Part shown: piece by piece, positions 34,361 through 42,624 of the stretch
Layout of the letters: each line of letters starts with the position of its first letter
Numbering within the stretch: position 1 is the stretch's first letter
NCBI RefSeq assembly: GCF_005771425.1
Contig: NZ_VBTZ01000001.1
Location: forward strand, 434,001-498,000
Direction of reading: 5' to 3'
DNA length: 64,000 nucleotides
Origin: Methylocystis sp. B8
Lineage (GTDB): Bacteria > Pseudomonadota > Alphaproteobacteria > Rhizobiales > Beijerinckiaceae
Made by a program: the position numbers and the translations under genes
The notes under the pieces: model-generated
What the model was told of the DNA's origin: nothing
What the model saw: the letters and a program-made list of their open reading frames with translations, nothing else
The model's database searches: none

Positions 34361-37207
34361 TCACCCCGCCATCATTACGCGTTCGTGGCCAAGGTCGGGT
34401 TCGCCGCAACGCTCTAATATCTTTTGGCGCGCAGCGTCGCGCAATGCGACCGCCGCTTGAAAGTCATCGCCTTTAGGCTCGATCGGCGCGCCAATATGAA
34501 CGGCGATGGGACCGCGCCTGAACAGCCATGAATCGCTGCGCAAAATCGAACGTGTGCCCCGGATCGTGATGGGCACGACCGGGAGCCCCAATTGCGCGGC
34601 GGTCGAAAAGGCGCCGATATGGAACCCGAGCAGTCCCGGCATTCGCGAAAAGGTTCCTTCCGGAAACCAGACCAACCGCACGCCCGCGCGCGCTGACTGC
34701 AAGGCGGCTCGCGCATCGGCGACGCCGCCTGCCGGATCAGTCCGCCGCACAAAGATCGCGCCAAGGCGCCGCAAGAAAGGACCAGCGACGCGCTGATGCG
34801 CGAGCTCTTCCTTCGCAATGAACGAAAGCTCTCCGGGACAGACGGCGACAAGCACCGCGCTGTCCAGATAGCTCGAATGGTTGGCGATGAGAATCGCGCT
34901 TTCCTGCGGGACCGCCGTGTCGCGCGTAATGGTAAGCGGGCAGCCGATCAAGCGAAAAAACAATCGCGCGGCCGAGCCGACAAGATGGTGACGCCATATC
35001 CGTCTTGGCGTCAACAGCACGCATGGCCACACGAAGGCGCCGATCAACGCCAGCATGCTCCACGCAAAGGCATTGTAGGCCGAAATCGCGAAATTGGCTG
35101 AGAGGCGGCGCAGCCGAGGCGCGACGCCGGAGAGGGCGACACGCACAAGCTGCCATTGCGGGCTCGTCCCCTTCGTTCGTAACTGACCAGTTTCGAACAT
35201 GGCGCGCGCGGCCGAGCGTCTTATCTTTCCGCTCGATGTTTTCGGGATGGTGTGCGGTGGAACGAGAACGACTTCATCCGGAGCAAGATCAAGCAAGGCT
35301 TGAGAGGTTTCGCCGATCCTTTTGCGCAAAGACTCCCGTCGCGCATCGTCGGTCAGGCGCGTTTCAGCGAGAACAATCAGCCTTTCCGTCCCAGCGCGCG
35401 CATCGATCGCTGCAAACGCCGCGACGCAGCCCTTTCTCGCTCCTTCAAGGGAGCAGACAGCTTCTTCCAGTTCCTGCGGATAGATGTTGCGTCCGGCGCG
35501 CTTGATCAGATCCTTGATACGGCCGGTGATGAAAATATCGCCGCCTGCGATGTAGCCGCGATCGCCGGTCTCAAGCCAATCGCCATCAAACAGCGCGGCA
35601 GTCTTTTCCGGATTTTGGAAATATCCTCGCGTCGCCGACGGCCCTCGGAACTGTATGCGTCCCTCCTGTCGCTCCGGCAATTCGCGACTGGCGTCGTCGA
35701 CGACGCGGATTTCGTGGTGAGGCAGAGGCCGTCCACAGGCCACTAATGAGATGACGCCTTCGACGCCTGGGTCTGCGATCCGTGCAATGCCGTCGCGATC
35801 GAGCGCCTTGCGATCTACGCGATCGATGAGGGGTCCTCGGCCGGGCGGCGGGAAAGCAAGTCCAACGGCGTTTTCCGCCAGCCCGTAAACCGGAGTCATC
35901 ATCTCGGGTCGAAAGCCGTAAGGCGCAAATCGTTGAGCGAAGCGCACAAGGGACGTCGGGCTCACGGGCTCTGCGCCGTTCATGATCGCCCGCAAAGATG
36001 AAAGATTGAGGCCGTTGATCTTGGCGTCGTCGATCGCCTTCAGGCACAGTTCATAAGCAAAATTCGGGGCTGCGGAGATCGTCGCCTTATGCGTGTCGAT
36101 CGCCCAAAACCAGCGCGCCGGATCAGCGAGAAAGGACAGCGGCGACATGATGAGCGCCGACGCTCCGTAATAAAGACTGCCAAGCCAGCAGCCGATCAGC
36201 CCCATGTCATGATAGAGCGGCAGCCAGCTGACGACCCTGTCCGCTGACGAAGCCTTCAGCACGCCGCCCATGGCGCGGATGTTTGCGAGAAGATTGGCGT
36301 GAGACAGCACGACGCCCTTTGGATCGCCGGTGCTGCCTGACGTGTATTGGATCAGCGCCGTGGCGTCGGGCGGCGCTGGCAATGGCGCGGATATTGGCGC
36401 AGCAGAGTTCAGATCTGGAATCGTAACGATGTGTTGAAGCGCGCTCACGAGCCCATAGAGCAATTTACCTACGACTCTGATCTCGGCGTTGGTGATGAGC
36501 ACGCTGGCTTCAGCGTTCGACAATATCCCGGCCTGGCGGCGAAGATGATCCTCGATCTGCGCTAAGCGAAAGGGTGGATAGATCGGCACGGGAACAGCGC
36601 CGCAGAACAAAACCGAAAAAAACGCGATGAAAAAATCGCGGCTTGTCGGCAGCATGATCGCGATGCGATCTCCAAAGCTCACGCCCCGCTCAATGAGCCC
36701 GCCCGCCGCGGCGCGCGCGGCATGATAGAGCTCGCCATAGGTCAGCGGCTCTGGAGGACCTTCGGGCCGCCAAAGCAAAACATGTTCGCGGTCGCCGTGA
36801 CGCTCGGCATGTTGTGCAAGCGCGTCGATCAGCGTTTTGGCCTCGATCGGCTCGTCCACCGTCTCAAGCGTGGTGGGCGAGGCGGGTCGAGGCGATGTTG
36901 GCGCAATAGCCGCTCCGGCGGCGAGGACCGCATTTACGAGATCGCGAGGACGGTTCGCTTCTCCGATGAGTCTTTCGGGGAGCTGCACCTTGAATTTGTG
37001 ATTAAGCCGTAACAGCAGCTCTGCGCGCGACAGGCTGTCGAGCGCCAGATCTCGATCAAGGTCGCTGTCAAGTTGCACGAGTCGAGAATCGACGAAATCC
37101 GGATGCAGCTCGATGACGAGCCCGCGAACGACCTCAAGCACAGCCGTCTGCGAATTTTCCAAAGGGCGCGATGCGCCGTTCTCAAGGCCTGTATCCGCCT
37201 CTGGCAT
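34361..37207 (-). CDS. ACP - fatty-acyl-AMP ligase - PlsC acyltransferase fusion
   Basis: A protein of 948 residues with three parts. Residues about 20-95 are an acyl carrier domain with Ser58 in DLALDSLSRAEL. Residues about 125-700 are a FAAL/AMP ligase with YTSGSTGDPKG, WLPLYHDMGLIG and GRIKDLIKRAGRNIYP. After a membrane segment (WSMLALIGAFVWPCVLL), about 760 on is a PlsC-type acyltransferase with NHSSYLD (HX4D) and FPEGTFSR. It could load a fatty acid onto its own ACP and transfer it to a lipid acceptor. ATG 37207 has GAAGG 5 nt upstream; TTG 37219 is less likely. Confidence 0.88.
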   Translation of the reverse strand: MPEADTGLENGASRPLENSQTAVLEVVRGLVIELHPDFVDSRLVQLDSDLDRDLALDSLSRAELLLRLNHKFKVQLPERLIGEANRPRDLVNAVLAAGAAIAPTSPRPASPTTLETVDEPIEAKTLIDALAQHAERHGDREHVLLWRPEGPPEPLTYGELYHAARAAAGGLIERGVSFGDRIAIMLPTSRDFFIAFFSVLFCGAVPVPIYPPFRLAQIEDHLRRQAGILSNAEASVLITNAEIRVVGKLLYGLVSALQHIVTIPDLNSAAPISAPLPAPPDATALIQYTSGSTGDPKGVVLSHANLLANIRAMGGVLKASSADRVVSWLPLYHDMGLIGCWLGSLYYGASALIMSPLSFLADPARWFWAIDTHKATISAAPNFAYELCLKAIDDAKINGLNLSSLRAIMNGAEPVSPTSLVRFAQRFAPYGFRPEMMTPVYGLAENAVGLAFPPPGRGPLIDRVDRKALDRDGIARIADPGVEGVISLVACGRPLPHHEIRVVDDASRELPERQEGRIQFRGPSATRGYFQNPEKTAALFDGDWLETGDRGYIAGGDIFITGRIKDLIKRAGRNIYPQELEEAVCSLEGARKGCVAAFAAIDARAGTERLIVLAETRLTDDARRESLRKRIGETSQALLDLAPDEVVLVPPHTIPKTSSGKIRRSAARAMFETGQLRTKGTSPQWQLVRVALSGVAPRLRRLSANFAISAYNAFAWSMLALIGAFVWPCVLLTPRRIWRHHLVGSAARLFFRLIGCPLTITRDTAVPQESAILIANHSSYLDSAVLVAVCPGELSFIAKEELAHQRVAGPFLRRLGAIFVRRTDPAGGVADARAALQSARAGVRLVWFPEGTFSRMPGLLGFHIGAFSTAAQLGLPVVPITIRGTRSILRSDSWLFRRGPIAVHIGAPIEPKGDDFQAAVALRDAARQKILERCGEPDLGHERVMMAG

Positions 37208-37604
37208 GAGAGCCTTCAACTCAAGCGCTACGCCACCTTGCGACTACGTCGCGTCATCGATCGCGCCGCCGCATAATAGAATTTATGACAGCGTGTCCGT
37301 TTCGGCGAGCAGCTTGTATTCCATGCCTGAGCTTGACCAAGGAGGATCGCTTTCGTCGAAAGCCATCAAATTCTGAAAAAAGCTACGTCAAATCGACGAT
37401 AGCGATCGAAGGAATAATCACTGTCAACGAAGTCCGATCAGTTCGAGAGCGAAACTCGAAATTTAATTTGAAAACAGGCCCATCGATCGAGGTCTTGTCG
37501 CGCGTCAATTTCGTGGCGTCGTTTCGTCGCATGGCGAACTTCGACGGCTTGCTTGACCGCGCCCGCGATCGACCTAACGTTGGCTCCGGAACCGAGAGGC
37601 GGCG
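37208..37604. other. Intergenic region, nothing identified
   Basis: About 400 nt between the divergent ACP-FAAL-PlsC gene and the small exported-protein gene. It is less GC-rich than the neighbours and holds a small hairpin GCTTTC-GTC-GAAAGC near 37350. Short frames here show no family features. Promoters for both flanking genes are expected but not resolvable by eye. Confidence 0.4.
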
Positions 37605-37985
37605 GTGACTCCAAACTTTCAGCGGATGCGTCTGCGCGCGCGCATATTCGCGGCGATCGTCGCATGCCTTTTTCTCACGCAGACGTCGATCGCGGTCGCA
37701 CATGCTGCGGCGCTCGGAGAACGGATCGGCGCGGTTTGCGCGCCGCAAGAGGAAGCGAATAACGGCGAACCGCCGCTAGTCCCCGATAGCGGCCATTGCC
37801 AAGGGTTCTGCTGCATTCTTCATCACGGCGCGCTGGATGCGCCTCCTTTAAAACCAATCGCTTCAAGCGCTCTGAATTTTCCAGCGGAGGCTCTTTCACT
37901 TCCGCTGGAGAGTTCCGATCATTCGCCGCGCATCGAACCAAAACGCGCGTCTCAATCGCCACGGGCGCCTCCTCAGCAGGTCTGA
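37605..37985 (+). CDS. Exported Cys/His-containing protein upstream of pmoC
   Basis: A protein of 126 residues starting with GTG at 37605, with GAGAGG about 5 nt upstream. A hydrophobic leader (FAAIVACLFLTQTSIAVAHA) precedes GHCQGFCCILHHG, a compact Cys/His cluster that could bind copper or another soft metal. The overall plan recalls DUF2946-type small exported proteins, but the match is not firm. It reads toward the lone pmoC gene 191 nt downstream, so a copper-related role is suggested by motif and neighbourhood only. Confidence 0.65.
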   Translation: MTPNFQRMRLRARIFAAIVACLFLTQTSIAVAHAAALGERIGAVCAPQEEANNGEPPLVPDSGHCQGFCCILHHGALDAPPLKPIASSALNFPAEALSLPLESSDHSPRIEPKRASQSPRAPPQQV

Positions 37986-38132
37986 AGCTTTTCTCGCGGA
38001 CGAGCGACTCCCTCGCCGCCATTTCGATGGCGATGCGGCGAAAGGCGCGCGAAGTTCTCAGACTCTTCCGCTCAGTCGGCCGCGGTAACCAATGCAGCTC
38101 CCGACTTTAGCGGACACATCAGACCTTTGAGG

Positions 38133-38150
38133 AGGGGAGCTAGACCCCCT
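38133..38150 (+). promoter_or_regulatory. Small dyad in the pmoC leader
   Basis: AGGGG and CCCCT flank GAGCTAGA-like sequence about 30 nt upstream of the pmoC ATG. It may be a leader hairpin or operator. No clear promoter boxes are visible beside it. Confidence 0.3.
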
Positions 38151-38176
38151 GACAGCTCAGACATTTGGAGACAATC

Positions 38177-38950
38177 ATGAGTACGACAAAAGCCGAAGCC
38201 CGTTCCGCTGCCGTGCGCGCGGAACAAATCATGGATACGAAGCCCGTTCTCATCAGCCTCGCTGCGCTGATGATGTTTGTGATCATCCTGCGTCTCTATG
38301 AGCAATTTTTTGCCTGGAGCGTCGGCCTCGATTCATTCGCGCCGGAGTTCCAGGTCTATTGGATGGGCCTGCTGCAATTTGCGATTCTCGCGTCGTGCCT
38401 CGGCGCGGCCGGCTTGGTCGGCTTTCTGTGGCGCACGCGCGACCGCGATCTGGCGAACCTGGCCGCCCCGACTGAAATGCGCCGGCTCATTTATCTGGTT
38501 CAGTGGCTGCTTGTTTTTGCGGTCGCCCTCTATTGGGGCTTGAGTTTCTTTTCGGAGCAGACGGCCGTCTGGCACATGACCGCCGTACGCGACACGGATT
38601 TCACGCCAAGTAATATCATCACCTTCTACGTTTCATATCCGCTTTTCGCGATCATCGGGCTAGGCGCGTTCTTCTACGCAAGGACGCGCCTACCCACTTT
38701 CGCGAAGGGCTATTCTCTCGCCTTCGTGGTTCTTGTGGTCGGCGTCTTCATGACCATACCGAATGTGGGATTCAACGAATGGGGCCACACGTTCTGGGCG
38801 ATGGACGAAGGCTTTGCAGGTCCGCTGCACTGGGGCTTCGTCTTTTTCGGATGGATGTCGCTCGCGATGTTTGGCGTCGTGCTGCTGATCCTTGGCCGCA
38901 TTGGCGAACTTCTCGGCCCTGATGCGCTGGAGAAATTGTACCAGCGCTAA
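38177..38950 (+). CDS. pmoC: Stand-alone particulate methane monooxygenase subunit C homologue
   Basis: A protein of 257 residues with about six membrane helices, matching PmoC throughout (LDSFAPEFQVYWM, RDTDFTPS, NVGFNEWGHTFW, GFVFFGW). Known type II PmoC uses Asp129, His133 and His146 for the CuC site; here these positions are Thr129, His133 and Asn146. The CuD-site set Asn200, His204 and His218 is intact. No pmoA or pmoB follows, so this is one of the lone pmoC copies known in type II methanotrophs. ATG 38177 has GGAG 6 nt upstream. Confidence 0.93.
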   Translation: MSTTKAEARSAAVRAEQIMDTKPVLISLAALMMFVIILRLYEQFFAWSVGLDSFAPEFQVYWMGLLQFAILASCLGAAGLVGFLWRTRDRDLANLAAPTEMRRLIYLVQWLLVFAVALYWGLSFFSEQTAVWHMTAVRDTDFTPSNIITFYVSYPLFAIIGLGAFFYARTRLPTFAKGYSLAFVVLVVGVFMTIPNVGFNEWGHTFWAMDEGFAGPLHWGFVFFGWMSLAMFGVVLLILGRIGELLGPDALEKLYQR

Positions 38951-38969
38951 GTTCGCCCTGAACGCTCAG

Positions 38970-38996
38970 CCGGCGCCGTCTATTGAGCGGCGCCGG
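38970..38996. terminator. Hairpin between pmoC and hemW
   Basis: CCGGCGCCG (38970-38978) pairs with CGGCGCCGG (38988-38996) across a 9-nt loop. It lies between convergent pmoC and hemW. There is no T-run, so termination is plausible but not certain. Confidence 0.5.
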
Positions 38997-39020
38997 TCGC
39001 GCCTTCTCTGAGGGAATCCG

Positions 39021-40190
39021 CTACGCCGCGAGATCGGCGACGACCGCGTCAAGCACTGGAAAGCCTTCCGAGCTTACGCGAAGCTTGTTCTCGCGGGTGA
39101 ATTCGACGAGCCCGTCGCCAATCAGTTCGCTGATGCGCGATTGCGACAGGCGCTTGCCGGTGAGCAGGAAATAGCGCTGCGGATCGAGGCCTTCGCGCAA
39201 CCTAAGCCCCATCAGTAGGAATTCGTCGCCCTCCTGCTCGGATGAAAGCAGTTCATCTTCGATGAGGCCGTGCCCCTCTGTCTCGACGCAGGTCAGCCAC
39301 ATCTCGGGGTGCCGCTCGGCCGCCTGGGCGCGCCGTCCGCGAGGCGTAACGATCCGCCCATGAGCGCCGGGGCCGACGCCGACATATTCGCCATAGCGCC
39401 AATAGACCAGATTGTGCCGGCACTCGGCGCCTGGCCGCGCGTGATTGGAGACTTCGTAAGCCAGCAGGCCCGCGCGGGCGGTGACTTCCTGAGTCACGTC
39501 CCAGAGCGCGCGTTGAACGTTGGCATCCGGCAACGCCATCTTGCCGGCGTTGACCATGCGCTCGAACATCGTGTCGGGCTCGATCGTCAGCTGATAGAGC
39601 GAGATATGCTCCGGCGCGCGGGCGAGCGCCAGCTCCAGCTCTTTTCGCCATGCCGCTGGGGTCTGACCCGAACGGCCGTAGATCAGATCGAACGATGTGC
39701 GCTCGAAAACAGAATTGGCGACATCGAGCGCCATCAGGGCTTCCGCGACGGAATGTTGCCGTCCGAGCGCGCGAAGGTCGATGTCGTTCAAGGCCTGCAG
39801 GCCGAGGGACACGCGGTTGACGCCGGCGGCCTTGAAGCCTTTAAACCTCGAGGCCTCGACGCTCGTTGGATTGGCTTCGAGCGTGATCTCGCAATCTTTG
39901 GCGAGAGTCCAATGGGTCGAAATCTGAGATAGGATCGCTTCGGCCGTGGAGGGCGACATCAGCGAGGGCGTGCCGCCGCCAAAGAAGATTGAACGGACCT
40001 CGCGTCCGGGCGTCAGAGCGGCGCGATGCGCGAGTTCGACGCTAAAGGCTTCGACGAAGCGGTCCTCGTCGACGTCGCCGCGCCGGACGTGGCTGTTGAA
40101 GTCGCAATAGGGGCATTTCGACAGGCAAAACGGCCAGTGGACATAGACGCCGAAGCCTGGGTCGAAAGCGTTGCGAATCGGTGTCGCCAT
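39021..40190 (-). CDS. hemW: HemW-like radical SAM protein
   Basis: A protein of 389 residues. The radical SAM cluster motif is in WPFCLSKCPYCDFN (CX3CX2C) and the family signature FFGGGTPSLMSP follows. The C-terminal HemN-like domain ends ...GFPVLDAVVADL. HemW is a haem chaperone related to, but distinct from, oxygen-independent coproporphyrinogen oxidase; the HemN-specific N-terminal extension is missing. Most alphaproteobacteria keep it next to rdgB/rph, which are not here. Confidence 0.9.
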   Translation of the reverse strand: MATPIRNAFDPGFGVYVHWPFCLSKCPYCDFNSHVRRGDVDEDRFVEAFSVELAHRAALTPGREVRSIFFGGGTPSLMSPSTAEAILSQISTHWTLAKDCEITLEANPTSVEASRFKGFKAAGVNRVSLGLQALNDIDLRALGRQHSVAEALMALDVANSVFERTSFDLIYGRSGQTPAAWRKELELALARAPEHISLYQLTIEPDTMFERMVNAGKMALPDANVQRALWDVTQEVTARAGLLAYEVSNHARPGAECRHNLVYWRYGEYVGVGPGAHGRIVTPRGRRAQAAERHPEMWLTCVETEGHGLIEDELLSSEQEGDEFLLMGLRLREGLDPQRYFLLTGKRLSQSRISELIGDGLVEFTRENKLRVSSEGFPVLDAVVADLAA

Positions 40191-40264
40191 GGCTCTTTAT
40201 CGCACGGAATGGCGGGAAAAGGCACGGCGGCAGAGCCGATGCGGCCGGCCTTTCGGGAGGCTGT

Positions 40265-40750
40265 ATGTCGTTTTGGAAAGCTTGGCGGTCCTGGCGGCGA
40301 GATGCGGCCGCTCACCCCGACCCCGCGATGCTGGCGATCGCTGAAGCGATCTCCCGTAATCTCGCGGCGCTTGGCCTCTTCGTCGATTCGAAACAATACG
40401 GGCGCGGCTTTTTCGAAATCAAGGCGTCGACATCGCCCAAGCTCATCACCACGCCTGATGGGACAGAGGCGTCGGGAATTGCGCTCCTGCTCGCCGGCGG
40501 ATACGCGCCGCCGACGCTCGTTTTCGAACAGATCAACTCTCTGCAGCGCGGCTTGGGACGCGCCATGGTCGAGGCGGTCATAGCAGGTGTAAAAGAGTTG
40601 CCGGGCGCCTTCGGGCGGCTGCGGGTCAACGACCTTTCGCCGCGCTTGCAAGACGGGCGGCGATGGTGGGAGCATGTCGCGGCGGCGCATCCGGAATTCG
40701 AGTGGGTGATCACGCATGAGGAGCCGTTTCGAAGCGCGTCCCCGAGGTGA
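40265..40750 (+). CDS. Hypothetical protein, possibly GNAT-like
   Basis: A protein of 161 residues starting at ATG 40265 with GGGAGG upstream. The only suggestive motif is LQRGLGRAMVEAVIAGVKEL, which resembles the acetyl-CoA loop of GNAT enzymes but lacks other supporting motifs. The protein is Trp-rich at the start (FWKAWRSWRRD) and end. It overlaps the next gene by about 35 nt if that gene starts at 40716. I do not assign a function. Confidence 0.6.
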   Translation: MSFWKAWRSWRRDAAAHPDPAMLAIAEAISRNLAALGLFVDSKQYGRGFFEIKASTSPKLITTPDGTEASGIALLLAGGYAPPTLVFEQINSLQRGLGRAMVEAVIAGVKELPGAFGRLRVNDLSPRLQDGRRWWEHVAAAHPEFEWVITHEEPFRSASPR

Positions 40751-41417
40751 AGGGCGGGGATTCGGGGCGCTTTCTATTCTGCGCTGCTGGCTTGGCGCTG
40801 CGCCGCCGCGACATGCTGCCGCGGCGCCCGACCGGACAGCAAGCGAGATTGAAAATCTCTCCCACTTCTTGAAGAAGCAGGAAACGCTCCAGAGGCTCGC
40901 GCGCGAGTTCGGCTATGACGCCAGCAAAGTTACGCTCAGCCCACAGACGAGAACCTTTGACTACCTTGGTCAAAGCTTTACTTCCGAAGGCCAGTCTTTC
41001 CCCGACGGCCGCATTGAAATCTATTACGACCCGCAAATGACGGACGCGCGCCTCGGCTGCTGCCTCGCGCATGAACTGCAGCATGTGCGTTATTTCGTTG
41101 TACGAGACGCATACTGCGCGGAGCCGACAGATGGTCCCCTGCATCGACGCTTCGCCAAATATGCGCCGGAAGCGCTCGGGGCGCAGCGAGGCGTCTCTAA
41201 CTATTCAAATGAACATTGGGACGCTTGGAAAGGCGACGCGCCGCCGAAGCTTTTTTCTATGGAATTGGAGATGGGAAAAAGCGAACCCATCAATGAGACG
41301 ATCGCGGAGGTCGCCAAGGCGCTTTACAACTGGGGACCTGACGTGCGCATCAATCCTCTATGGAGAGAGTTGCACGACGCGATCAATGAGGAATATGCGG
41401 CGCTTCGCAGCGCATAG
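40716..41417 (+). CDS. DUF6782-like putative metallopeptidase with HExxH
   Basis: A protein of about 233 residues. LAHELQHVRYF supplies an HExxH zinc-protease motif near residue 130, and the downstream ETIAEVAKALYN helix could provide the third ligand. The rest is Asp/Tyr-rich and has no other clear signature. The N terminus has a possible hydrophobic leader (GALSILRCWLGAA) before AAAAPDRT, so it may be exported. The start is uncertain because it overlaps the previous gene. The family label is tentative; the HExxH motif is the firm part. Confidence 0.55.
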   Translation: MRSRFEARPRGEGRGFGALSILRCWLGAAPPRHAAAAPDRTASEIENLSHFLKKQETLQRLAREFGYDASKVTLSPQTRTFDYLGQSFTSEGQSFPDGRIEIYYDPQMTDARLGCCLAHELQHVRYFVVRDAYCAEPTDGPLHRRFAKYAPEALGAQRGVSNYSNEHWDAWKGDAPPKLFSMELEMGKSEPINETIAEVAKALYNWGPDVRINPLWRELHDAINEEYAALRSA

Positions 41418-41425
41418 AGCCGTCG

Positions 41426-42517
41426 TTACGGCTTGCGTTCTCGTTGAAGCAACTCACGCTTTCTTTCGACTCCCCAGTAATAGCCGGAAAGCGCGCCGTC
41501 GCTGCGCACGACGCGATGGCACGGCACTGCGAGCGAAACCGGGTTGGCCGCGCATGCCTGGGCGACCGCGCGCGTCGCTTTCGGCGCGCCGATGCGTCGC
41601 GCGATCTCGCCGTAGCTTGCCGTCTCGCCCGCTGGAATCTCGCGCAGCGCAGCCCAGACGCGCTGTTGAAACGCCGTCCCGCGCATGTCGAGCGGCAGAT
41701 CGAAGCGTGAGCAAGGTCGCTCCACCATGCCCACCGCCGCGGCGACATAGCGTTCGAACGCCGCATCGCCGCCGATGAGCGTCGCCTTCGGAAATCGATC
41801 CTGCAGATCGCGCAGCAGTTCTTCTGAATCGTCGCCGAGCGAAATGGCGCAGACGCCCTTCGCGCTCGCGGCGACAAGCACCGCTCCGAGAGACGAATGG
41901 CCGATCGCGAAGCGGATCATCTCGCGTGCGCCGCCAGCGCGATAGGCGCTCGGCGTCATGCCCAATGTTTCCTTCGTTGTCGCGTAGAAGCGCGCGTTCG
42001 AATTATAGCCTGAACCATAGATCGCCTCGGTCACCGTGCGGCTGTCTTTCAGCTCATCGCGCAGGCGGGCGCGCCTGTGCGCCTGTGCATAGGCTTTCGG
42101 CGTGACGCCCGCGATGCGCGAAAACAGTCGGTGGAAATGATAGGGGCTCAACCCGACTGTTCGCGCAAGCTGCGCAAGCGTTGGCGGAGCTTCGGCCGCT
42201 TCGATCACCCGACAGGCGCGGGCGATTTTTTCAGCGTCTTGCTCCTGCTGCGACGGCGCTTCAGGTCGACAGCGACGGCAGGGACGAAAACCCTGAGCCT
42301 CGGCTTCTTCAACTGTGGCGCAAAAGCGCACATTGGCGCGCTTAGCCGGCCGAGAGGGGCATGATGGCCGGCAATAAACGCCGGTCGTTTTGACGCAATA
42401 GTAAAAGTCGCCATCGTGACGGGCGTCGCGCGCGACAACCGCCGCCCAGCGGGCCTCATCAAGATCCAGGGTATTTGCCTGCTTCATGTCGTTGGCTTGC
42501 ATACACGCATCATCCAA
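41426..42517 (-). CDS. ada: Ada: bifunctional DNA alkyl repair protein and regulator
   Basis: A protein of 363 residues. The N-terminal zinc site that senses methyl phosphotriesters is Cys49, Cys53, Cys80 and Cys83 (same spacing as E. coli Ada 38/42/69/72). An AraC-type DNA-binding domain follows (LSPYHFHRLFSRIAGVTPKAY). The C-terminal O6-alkylguanine transferase has the active Cys in VPCHRVV. It repairs methylated DNA and activates the adaptive response. No alkA/alkB is adjacent. The exact start is uncertain; an internal Met at 42487 is possible. Confidence 0.93.
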   Translation of the reverse strand: MDDACMQANDMKQANTLDLDEARWAAVVARDARHDGDFYYCVKTTGVYCRPSCPSRPAKRANVRFCATVEEAEAQGFRPCRRCRPEAPSQQEQDAEKIARACRVIEAAEAPPTLAQLARTVGLSPYHFHRLFSRIAGVTPKAYAQAHRRARLRDELKDSRTVTEAIYGSGYNSNARFYATTKETLGMTPSAYRAGGAREMIRFAIGHSSLGAVLVAASAKGVCAISLGDDSEELLRDLQDRFPKATLIGGDAAFERYVAAAVGMVERPCSRFDLPLDMRGTAFQQRVWAALREIPAGETASYGEIARRIGAPKATRAVAQACAANPVSLAVPCHRVVRSDGALSGYYWGVERKRELLQRERKP

Positions 42518-42624
42518 CTTTCGCCGTTCGTCGCAATGCGTTTCTTGCTGTCCAATCCAAATCGGGCTGACATGCTCATTGCAAACTCCTATGCTGTGCG
42601 CCTGAAGCCGAGGGCCGGACGGGG

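Noticed and set aside
37285-37608. Forward 107-residue frame before the Cys/His protein gene
   Set aside because: No recognisable features and it ends in the next gene's start region; treated as non-coding.
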